NCBI GenBank assembly: GCA_004431415.1 | Contig: QPMI01000089.1 | Coordinates: 310,001 to 374,000 of the forward strand | Length of the DNA: 64,000 nucleotides | Direction: 5' to 3' | DNA from: Cyanophora paradoxa | Taxonomy: Eukaryota; Glaucocystophyceae; Cyanophorales; Cyanophoraceae | Part shown: positions 56,395-64,000 of the stretch, in pieces | Layout: each line of letters opens with the position of its first letter | Numbering within the stretch: position 1 is the first letter of the stretch | Program-made: the position numbers and the translations under genes | The notes under the pieces: model-generated | The model's input: only the letters and a program-made list of their open reading frames with translations | What the model was told of the DNA's origin: nothing | The model's database searches: none

Positions 56395-59300
56395 CATGGC
56401 GGCCTCGGTGGCGGGCACGCCGGTGGGGAGCGCGCGACGGCCCTCGTTGTCCGGGCCCGGCGCGGCGCCGGCGCTCGTGCTCCAGCCGCCGGGCACGGCC
56501 GCCGGTGGCGTCGTGTCGCTTCTGGAAGGCGGTGGCGCGCCGGCGCCGGTGCCGGGCGCGGCGGCGGGCCTCGCGGCCGGATTCTCGCCCGTCGCCCTCG
56601 TGATCGACCCGGCGGTATCGGAGCCGCGCGCCGGCTCGGCCGGCGGCGGCGGCGCCGCCGCCGCCGCCGGCGAGTACCCGAGCGACGCCGAGGGTGAGGC
56701 GGCGGCGGTGCTGCCGCCCCGGGCTTCCGGCCTGGGCCTCCTGGCCGCCGAGGGCGCCGCCGATCCCTACGCCAGCATGGGCGGCACCAGCGTCTACACG
56801 TCCGTCGGCGGGCCCTACACCTCCGTCGGCGGCGCCACGACGCTCGGCGGTGCCTACACAACCGTCGGGGGCGCCTCGACCGCAGCGGGCGGGCCCTACG
56901 CAAGCGTCGGCGGACCCTACGCGAGCGTGGGGGCCGCCAGCGCCTCGCCTTCGGCCTTGGGCCCCGGCGGGCCCTACGCGAGCGTCGGCGGCGCGATGAT
57001 GGCGGCCCTGTACGCCACGCCCTACGCCTCCGTCGGGGGCGCCAGCGCCGTTTCCTCCGCCGCGGGGCCCTACACGATCGCCGCGCTCTACGCCAGCGTC
57101 CACGCCGGCGCCCCGTCCGTCCCCCCGGACACGCCCTCGGATCTGGGCGGCGGAGGGGACGGCCTGGGGTGGGACATGGCGCGCGTGCCCCTCCCCGACG
57201 ACCTCCTTGCCTTCGATCTGCGGGACGAGGAGTGCCAGACCGACCCCCTCCTCCTCCCCCCCGAGCCTTCCCCTTCCCCCCCCGCCGCCGCTCAACAGCC
57301 CTCCAGCAGCAGCGCTCGCTCCCCCCATCCGCCCCCCCCTCCGCCGTCCCTTTCCCCCGCGCTGCACCTCCGCTCGCGGCAGGCCGCCTGGCTCGCGGCC
57401 GCCTCGATGCTCTACCCGGCCGCCCCGCCCGAGCCGCCCCCGCCGGGCCTCGGCCTGGGGGGAGGCCAGGAGGAAGGCGAGGAGCAGGAATTAGATCTGG
57501 AGGGGGCGCTGCGGGGCGGCGTGGCCCTCCGCCGCGCTGCCGCCATGCTCGCCTGCTCCAACTCCGTCGCGCGGCCGTACATGGACCCGGAGGGCCTCGA
57601 GGAGCTTGGGCCCCAGCACGGCCTCCTCTTCTCCCGCAAGCCCGTCATGCTCGAGGCGTACGCCGGGTTCTTCACGGGGACGGGCCTCGGCGGCCGCGGC
57701 CGCGTCCGCCCCAAGGCACAGGCGAGTGACGGGCGCCGACCTCGCCGCTCGAAGGGAGCCTAGGCCTAGGCCTCCAGCCCCGTGGCGAAGAATCTTGCTG
57801 GGCTTAAGAAGCGCGCGGAGAAATAGCCTAATATGGCTTTAGGCTATTAGGCTTATTAGCCATAGCCATATTAGGCTATTTCTCCGAAGAAGCTTGCTGG
57901 GCTTAAGAAGCTTGCTGCGCTTGCCTGCTGAGGCTCGACGACCCTCGGAGCGAGCGAGCGAGCCCCCAGCCTCAGGATAATCTCATGATCGACTAACGAG
58001 ACTGACGAGCCCGCCCCGCCCCGCCCCGCCCCGCCCCGCCCCGGCTCGCGCAGGTGATGCGGTTCATCTACAGCGTGTACGTGGAGAAGCTCGACGCAGA
58101 CGCCGTCGCAGAGCTCGCACGCCGCGAGAAGGTCCGCCCGCCCCGCCCCGCCCCGCCCCGCCCCGCCCCGCCCCGCCCCGCCCCGCCCCGCCGATATGGA
58201 GAGAAGAGTTAGCAGAGAGAGCTCTACACCGATAGAGACGGGTAGCCGACAGCCACCCCGCCTAGTCCCAGCTCTCTCCCCCCACACTGACCCCGCCCCG
58301 CCCCCCGCCCCCCGCCCTCCCTTCGCTTCTGCCCCGCAGGAGACGCTGGCGGAGTTCTTCGTCGACTTCTTCCACGCCAAGTTCGGCGTCGCAGCCCTCG
58401 CAGACCTCGTAAGCCTAGTCCTTCCTTTCACGTTACGAGTCCTAAGAAAGGCTACCTTCCAAGAAACTGCCTCATAGTGATTCTAGTCCTTCTAGTCCTT
58501 CTTATAGGTTCCTCTAGTCTAAGTTCGGCGTCGCGGCCCTCGCAGACCTCGCGCGCCCGTTCCCTAAGAGGAACTGCCTCCTAGTCCTACTAGTCCTCCC
58601 TTGTTATGAGATTGCACATTAGTGATTATCCTGGTGGTTATTGCACTTTGTAAGACTGCTACCTTTAATTTTTATCGTTTTTATTTGCTTCTGCTGCGTT
58701 GTTTGCCTCCTAGTCCTTCTGTCTCGTTCCCTAAGAGGAACTGCCTCCTAGTCCTTCTAGTCCTTCTGCCTCGTTTGCCTTCTGCTGCGTTGTTTCTTCT
58801 TCGTCTTCCGCTGACGGGCGGCGGGGCCAGAACCTGCGGGACGCGCTGGCGTCCGTGCGCCACTACGGCCGCCACTCCGGCGTCCCGGTTCGCCCGCCCG
58901 CCTCCGCCCGCCCCCGGGGGCCGGCCCGGCCCGGAAGCGAGGCCGGCGCCTCACTCGCGCCCCGCCCACCCCCGCCCCCGCCCGCCCGCCCCGGCCGGGG
59001 AGGGGGAGTGGGGGGAGGGGGGGGAGGGGGGGGGGGGGAGAACCTGAAACCCCTGGCCGAGAGCAAGCTAAAGGCTAACCGGCCGGCGCCTGACTCTTCT
59101 TCGGCGCAGCGGGCGAAGATGTTCGGGGCGCTGGTGGGCGTCTGCGGCGACCCGTACCCCGCCGACGTCGCCGACCTGCTCCTGTGCGCCCCCCGTAACC
59201 CCAGGAACCGCGTTCCTGATTGAAAGTCTAGAGGAAAGAATTTAAGAGAAGAAAGATAGAGATCTAGAGAGAAGCCCTGAGGCGGGGCGGGGCGGGCGCA

Positions 59301-61075
59301 GCTTCGTGTTCGGGCTGGTGTACGACCAGGTGGGGCGCACGGCCCTCCTCGGGCCCGACACCTCCGCCGCCGCCGCCGTCGCCGCCGCCTCGGGCGGCGC
59401 GGCGAGGCTGGGCCTGGACGCCCCCACCAGCTTCGGGCCGCCCCCGGCCGGGCAGGAGCCGCCCGGCGGGGCCAGGCCGCAGGCGCCGGCCCTCGCCGCC
59501 GCCGTGCAAGTCAGGGAGGAGGCGGAGGCGGGGGCGACGTGCCGCGTGCCCGTCGACGTCCTCGTGGAGGTCCCGCCCACCTATCTGCCCTACCCATCCC
59601 AACCCATCATCTACTCATCCATCCTTGCCCTTGCCCCTGGCGCAGGCGGCGGCGCGGGCGCTGCGGTCGCTTGAACAGCGGCGCATGGAGATGCTCAAGG
59701 CCCGCCTCATGGCCCTCGGCGACCCATCGTCCGCCCCTCCTCTTCTTTTATCTCTCTATCTTTCTATCTATAGCTAGAACTTTCTAGGACTTTCTATCCA
59801 TCTTCTTCTTATTACTTTCTACGGCTTTCTATCTTTCTAGGCGACCCCTCGTCCGCCCGCCCGCCCCTCCTCCCCCCCCTTCTTCTTCGTCCTACTCGCC
59901 CCCCATCTCACCCCCCTGCCCTCCTCTGCGCTCCAGGATGCAGCGGCTTGCCTCGCTGGACGCGGCGATGGAGACCATCGTCGACACCTACGTCTACTAC
60001 GGTGCCCGGCCCGCGCTCGTGTGTGGGACCGCGGTCTTATGTATGTATAAGGAGCTTTGAGCTCTGCGCACGCCTCCAGCACGTGCACACGAGCCATAAA
60101 GACCCCCCCCCCCTCCCCCTTCTGACTCCCTTCCCACAGAGAGGGACCGCCTCTCGGCCGCCTGCGCGAGCGCCTACGACGTGCGCCCGCCCGCCCACGC
60201 AGCAGCCGCCCGCTCCGCTGACCCCGGGCCCCGATTGCGAGCAGCACGCGATGCCGAGCGGGTCGGGCGGGGGGGAGGATGGGGCGGCGGAGGAGCAGCC
60301 GGTAACGGCGGATGAGTTCGCGGCGATGTGCGCCGTGCTCGACCCCGAGGCCGGCCCCGCCAAGGTCAGATCAGATCGGATCGGATCAGATCAGATCGGA
60401 TCGGATAGATCAAATCGGATCGGATCGGATCGCGCTGACGTTGTGGTTTATGGCAGGCTCGGTCGGCGTTCAGGCGGGCGTGCGCGGCGCTGGGGGGCGC
60501 CGAGTGGCTGGACCGCGCCCAGACGATGCAGGTCCGTGTCTGTCTTCCTGTCAGCGCGCGGCGCCCGCCTCTCCTCTCCGGGACGGCCGGCTGGCTGGCC
60601 AGCTAGAGGGGACACCGCCCGCCCGCCCGCCCGCCCGCCCGCCCGAAGAAGTTCGCCTTGGATCTAATCTCGTCCGACGACGACGACGCAGGCCCTCAAG
60701 GCCCATCTCCTCCCATGGTTCACCATACGCTCCCAGGCGAGTCCGATCTTGATCTTGATCGTGACCGGCTGTCGCTCGCTCGCCAATTGCAAGCCTTGCA
60801 AGGCGCAGCAAATCCAAGCGCAGCAAAGTTTTAATTAGAGCCGACTAAGCGCAGCAAAGCAAAGATACAGTCAAGAACCTGACTGACTGACTGACCGGCT
60901 GACCTTCTTTGCGCGTCGCCGTGCGCAGGAGTGCATGACGCGGGAGGAGCTGGCGGCGCTGCTCGCGGCGGACGCGGAGGCCGCAGAGGCCGCCGCCGCC
61001 GAGGAGGAGGCGGAGGGCGAGGGGGGCGAGGGGGCCCTCGAGGAGGAGGGGGACGAGGAGGGTGGGGGGTACTGA
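52617..61075 (+). CDS. Large coiled-coil, EF-hand-like protein, probably ciliary/axonemal
   Basis: At least 22 exons run from MNPYRTLPKIGGAASPTGEY (52617) to a Glu-rich tail ending at TGA 61073-61075. The N-terminal part contains VYTMAVHEIARQ joined to VSVGCVERGTLLATLWSRYT, a motif shared by axonemal families such as TSNAXIP1, AXDND1 and DNALI1. Long coiled-coil exons follow (RAERAFEERSRLQEEQARAR; TEEEVEKWRKEARWWEGEL). One large exon (about 56,300-57,721) has a poly-Ala run and short PYASVGG-type repeats. Then come MRFIYSVYVEKLDADAVAEL, LAEFFVDFFHAKFGVAALAD, a folded region, and EF-hand-like segments (TADEFAAMCAVLDPEAG; MTREELAALLAADAEA). Five donors are GC (53002, 55083, 56026, 57722, 60737). 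Exact orthology is not established; role in cilia is inferred. Confidence 0.75.
53460..53481. repeat. 22-base C tract
   Basis: It lies directly after a GTGCG donor in an intron of the coiled-coil gene. Confidence 0.9.
53780..54370. repeat. Intronic minisatellite, about 91-bp period
   Basis: Repeated units begin gctaccccactccactccac and contain cttctcacctcgaatc and ccaatctgctccacgctagc; clear starts are near 54065, 54156 and 54317, some partial. A second family, gctaggctaggataggctag followed by aggggacacc, occupies 53,790-53,960. The array fills one intron of the coiled-coil gene. Confidence 0.8.
56059..56081. repeat. 23-base G tract
   Basis: It follows a GC donor in an intron of the coiled-coil gene; here the coding strand carries G, unlike most other tracts in introns. 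Confidence 0.85.
57794..57911. repeat. Intronic 23-bp inverted repeat flanked by 19-bp direct repeats
   Basis: Arms 57816-57838 and 57864-57886 are perfect reverse complements around a 25-bp loop. On both sides lies the 19-bp sequence cttgctgggcttaagaagc (57794-57812 and 57893-57911). The structure sits in an intron after a GC donor. Confidence 0.85.
58012..58193. repeat. CCCCG pentanucleotide arrays
   Basis: Two arrays, about 58012-58042 and 58138-58193, lie on either side of a short exon (MRFIYSVYVEKLDADAVAEL) in neighbouring introns. Each lies close to a splice site. Confidence 0.85.
58521..58550 (+). repeat. Copy of an exon 3' end in the following intron
   Basis: It matches the exon end at 58379-58408 (encoding FGVAALADL) with one substitution. 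The true exon is followed by GTAAGC; the copy is followed by GCGCGC, which could itself act as a GC donor. Confidence 0.8.
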
Positions 61076-62174
61076 GCCCTCGACTCCTCGCTATCGGTCT
61101 AGATCTTAGCTTGTTGCGAACTGTACCAATGGCATTTTATGAGGAGGAGGAATTCGAAGAGGGCAGCGAGCTCGAGGGGGGTGAGGGCGACCGGGGTGCT
61201 GGTCATGATCATGACCGCCGGCAGCGGCTGCTTGTACGAGTCGTTGCAGCCGGCGGTCAATACTTGCAATATTAATATAATTATAATATTAATTGTGCGA
61301 TATATCGTGATCAAGACGATTATGCATGCGCATGCAAATGCACGATCCGGATCATCGCGGATCCGCTCCAGGACGTCGACGAAATTGAAATGCTAGATCG
61401 CCGGGGCTATGATGCATCTGGCTGTCGTCATGCATATGGCTGGCTCCGGTCGACCGCTCCGGATCCGAGGCTCCACCTAGGCCTAGGCTTCCGCTCAGCG
61501 GCTTCGAATTTCACTTCCCCTCCGCTTATAAATTAGCTATATATTCTTTTTCACAAAGCCCCATCGGCCGCGGGGCGGTGGGTTAACATTTATTTGAATA
61601 CAACATCATCCTGCGCATTTTTTAGCATTTTATTTGAGTGCGACGCAGCGCAGCCGCAGGTGTGTCCTGCGCCAGGTCTGGTGTTGCTAGAAGGGCTGGA
61701 ACCCACCCTAGCTGCGTGCGGTCCAATGACCCAGGGTGCTGGGCGCCGGGGGGTGGGAGGGGGGGCGGGGGGGGGCCGAGGGGGCCTGGCGGTAGAGGGA
61801 TCGAGGGGGGCGGGTGCCTGTGAGGGCTGATTGTGGGGGGGGGGGGGGGGGCTTGGGCATGGCCGGAAGGGCTGGGGGGCGTGCACTCGAGGCGTCAAGG
61901 GGGCGTGCACGTGTGCACAAGCCTTGAAGGCGGCGGAGGGGGTCGGCGCGGGGGGGGGGGGGGGGGGGTTGAGGAGGGGGGGGGAAGGGAGGGGGGTGCG
62001 CGGGCCTTTGGCTTTGTTCCCTGTCGGGCGCGGGGCGGGGCGCCGGCTGGTGGTTATGTGAAAGTTTATTAATGAAAAGAAAAGAAAGAAATGAGTGACG
62101 TCGACAGAGAGAAAGACATGGAGGCGCCTGAGCGAGCGGTTATATATAGTTGGCTGCTAGAGGGCCCGGGCGAC
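61076..62174. other. Intergenic, G-tract-rich convergent region
   Basis: No coding exon is supported. G-rich tracts lie at about 61,740-61,850 and 61,940-61,995. Palindromes such as tcatgatcatgacc occur at about 61,203. Long open frames here are poly-Gly artefacts. Confidence 0.55.
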
Positions 62175-63057
62175 TCAGGCGGCCGCGTCGGCCTGGCGGG
62201 CGGCGGGAAAAGCGAGGGCGGCGGGGTCGTCCTGGGCGAGGAGGGCGGCGAACTTGGCCGCCGCCGCAGCGTTGGCTGCGGCGTTGGCGTCCTCCGGCGG
62301 GGGCGCTCACGCCTCGGAGAGCTGCAGAGCAGCAAGCCTAGCTATAGGGCCTACCCATGAGCGGCTGCGCATGCGGCTTGGCCGCACGCATATAGCCGCA
62401 TCGGGCTGCGGCGCGACGCGAGGCGGCGCACAATCGGGTAGCTCAAAGGGAGCACCTTGGGATGCGTCGGCCCAGCTCGGCGACCCGCTCGAGCAGGTAG
62501 CTGCGCGCGCGAAGGCGTCCGTGCGGAGGCGTCTGAGCGGTGCGGCGAGAGGCGGGACTCTCACGAAGGCACCGACGACGAAGTGCGCGATGCCGCGGAT
62601 GTCTTCCGGGTTCTCCGAGGGGCGGAAGATCTAGACCCAATTATCCCCCATCTGCTGCCTGCAGCGCCGCGCGGATGGCCGCGGCGTGCTGCAGCTGCCG
62701 GCGCTGCTTGTGCCGCAGCGCGCTGAGCCTGCGCATGCGGAGCGCTCCGGCGTTGCGCAGGGGGCTGAACACGCCGCGAGAACACGCCGGGGGGCTCTGC
62801 CGGCGCCACGATCGCGCGGCGGGCGCGTGCTGCCCAGCGTGCTGGCACGCCCCGCCCGCGTCGGCCGCCGCCAACGCAGGCGAGCGAGTCGAAAAGTTCG
62901 CGGCGCGCGGAGGCCAAGGTTGCTCTTGCCGGCTGCACGACCGGCTGCAGACGACCGTATCTGCTGTATCCCCCCGCGGCCGCTCGGCGCTCGCCGCTCC
63001 TGAGTCGCACTCGCCGCACTGCGCTCCGACGGCCGAGAGAACGAAGGCCCCGTGCAT
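62175..63057 (-). CDS. Hypothetical protein, about 208 residues
   Basis: Exons 62659-63057, 62565-62630, 62456-62500 and 62175-62291 all join in phase 0. The start MHGAFVLSAVGAQCGE is the first ATG in frame and is followed by Ser/Arg/Ala-rich sequence that might be a transit peptide. The best-conserved-looking parts are LRMRRLSALRHKQRRQL, a basic helix, and IFRPSENPEDIRGIAHFVVG. The C-terminus is Ala-rich (KFAALLAQDDPAALAF). The first intron needs a GC donor (62657-62658). I do not recognise the family and assign no function. An upstream exon is possible. Confidence 0.5.
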
Positions 63058-63239
63058 CGCTCGCTGATTATGAGCTAGAGCTCGCAAACTGGAGTGCTGC
63101 AGAGGCGTGGGAACTTCGATCAGCCTCGTATTCCCAGCGCGACTGTCAGCCAGCGTCTTCCTCCTACAGCCCCAGCGCTTCTCCCCCCACGTGCGTGCTC
63201 TCACATGGGTTTGTTTGGTAAGCTTCGCCCGCTCTGCAG

Positions 63240-63755
63240 CTGCGCAACCGCGCACAAGCGGCCGCGTCAGCCGTGTTCTCCGCATCGTCGTCGTCGCGCG
63301 CCCTCACCGCCACCGGCGCAGAAATCAGCTTCGCTGGAGACATCGATCTGAGCAAGGTCGACGGCGAAGCCATCGGCACGGCCGCCATGGGGCGTGCCGC
63401 AGAGACTGTGGGGCATGCCACAGAGAGACTCAGTGACAATTTGGGGCGTGCGGCAGAGCGACTCAGTGACACTTTGAGTCTCTGTGCGCCCGCTCGCCGT
63501 TCAAAGCGTTCCGCAAACGTTAACCTTCGGTGCAGATACACCCGGGAAGGTGTTCCTCGGCATCGTCGCAATCATTGCCGCGCCCATCGTGACGATCAGT
63601 GCGCCGCGCGCCCGATCTGCTCCGAATACGGACCGAGATGCGAGGTCGACGCAGAGCTCGTCGACTGTGCTCTGGCCAAGTTCGGACTGGTCGGCGAGCA
63701 GAAGCACCGGGTCGCACACGAGCACGGAGTCGTGCGCGTCGAGCGCGACCAGTAA
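63240..63755 (+). CDS. Hypothetical small membrane protein, 5' end unresolved
   Basis: Exons 63240-63477, 63536-63598 and 63655-63755 join in frame and end VVRVERDQ at TAA. The first of these starts after a CTGCAG acceptor, and I could not place the true first exon; it probably lies within 63,058-63,190. The protein has an Ala/Ser-rich segment, ISFAGDIDLSKVDGEAIG, a short repeat (GRAAETVGHATERLSDN, GRAAERLSDT), one hydrophobic helix, VFLGIVAIIAAPIVTI, and a charged C-terminus, LVDCALAKFGLVGEQK. It is head-to-head with the gene at 62175-63057. Family unknown; the leader could be organellar. Confidence 0.5.
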   Translation: MRNRAQAAASAVFSASSSSRALTATGAEISFAGDIDLSKVDGEAIGTAAMGRAAETVGHATERLSDNLGRAAERLSDTLSLCAPARRSKRSANVNLRCRYTREGVPRHRRNHCRAHRDDQCAARPICSEYGPRCEVDAELVDCALAKFGLVGEQKHRVAHEHGVVRVERDQ

Positions 63756-64000
63756 AGAACGTTAACGGGAAGCTTCGAGCGGCCCTCCATCCTCCACTTC
63801 CTGCATCCAATCGAGATCTGTACAGCTGTATATATCAACTTCCGCCGCAGTACTTATTGCCGCAGTGCTTTTCGTACTTTGCATTCGATATTCCATTCGT
63901 CATCGCTCTTTGTTCTCTGGGTGACTGGGGAGGGAGGGAGGCAGCAAACCGGCGTAGATGTACAAGCAGGGGGGCTCCGCCCCCCCGCACCCCCCCAGTG
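63756..64000. other. 3' flank to window end
   Basis: No gene is visible. The end has a GC-rich run (cccccccgcacccccc). Confidence 0.5.

Noticed and set aside
61740..62060. Glycine-rich ORFs near the end of the window
   Set aside because: They are translations of G tracts with no start context or splice-linked exons.

Overview
The window is nuclear DNA of a GC-rich eukaryotic microbe, most likely a flagellated microalga. I infer this from many short introns that usually begin GTGCG or GTCCG and end C-rich plus GCAG, an unusually high share of GC-AG introns, SPSPSP-type extracellular linkers, a plastid-transit-like leader, a cytosolic ribosomal protein gene and a probable axonemal coiled-coil protein. 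A haptophyte fits best because of the GC-AG introns; a chlorophyte is the main alternative. There is no operon structure, CRISPR array, tRNA or rRNA that I can support.

Layout. 1-4731: two tandem F-box/leucine-rich-repeat genes on the plus strand, the first cut by the window edge, with a truncated copy of a neighbouring gene's 3' exon between them. 4890-7207 (minus): a coiled-coil protein, head-to-head with a STEEP1/UPF0428-family gene at 7347-8481 (plus). 8482-12327: repeat-rich, gene-poor DNA with a transit-peptide-like fragment, long G tracts, a non-autonomous hAT element (8-bp target duplication) and a 39-bp inverted repeat. 12328-16663 (plus): an 18-exon secreted, CUB-like, SPSP-linker membrane protein; one intron carries a 774-bp retro-insertion (14-bp target duplication). 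16664-19437: intergenic, with a 46-bp GC-rich minisatellite.

19438-30597 (minus): one full-size PDR-type ABCG transporter (NBD-TMD-NBD-TMD) in about 35 small exons. 31261-39871 (minus): a large PKD-domain, multi-pass, TRP-like membrane protein, head-to-head with RPS24 (40113-40823). GDPD, an organelle-leader glycerophosphodiester phosphodiesterase, lies at 41602-43018. 43587-52271 (minus): a giant single-pass receptor-like protein with about 16 tandem two-cysteine Ig/filamin-like repeats. It is head-to-head with a 52617-61075 (plus) coiled-coil, EF-hand-like, probable ciliary protein. 62175-63057 (minus) and 63240-63755 (plus) are a final divergent pair of small unrecognised genes.

The most interesting material is the pair of large extracellular-repeat membrane proteins (31-52 kb), which share a two-cysteine beta-repeat type; the repeated duplication of exon edges with their splice sites into adjacent introns; the frequent GC-AG introns; and two transposon insertions with clean target-site duplications. 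Exon models were built by hand from reading-frame continuity across splice sites. Where a full phase-consistent chain is given it is stated; the three largest genes are described by domains and key exons rather than every boundary.
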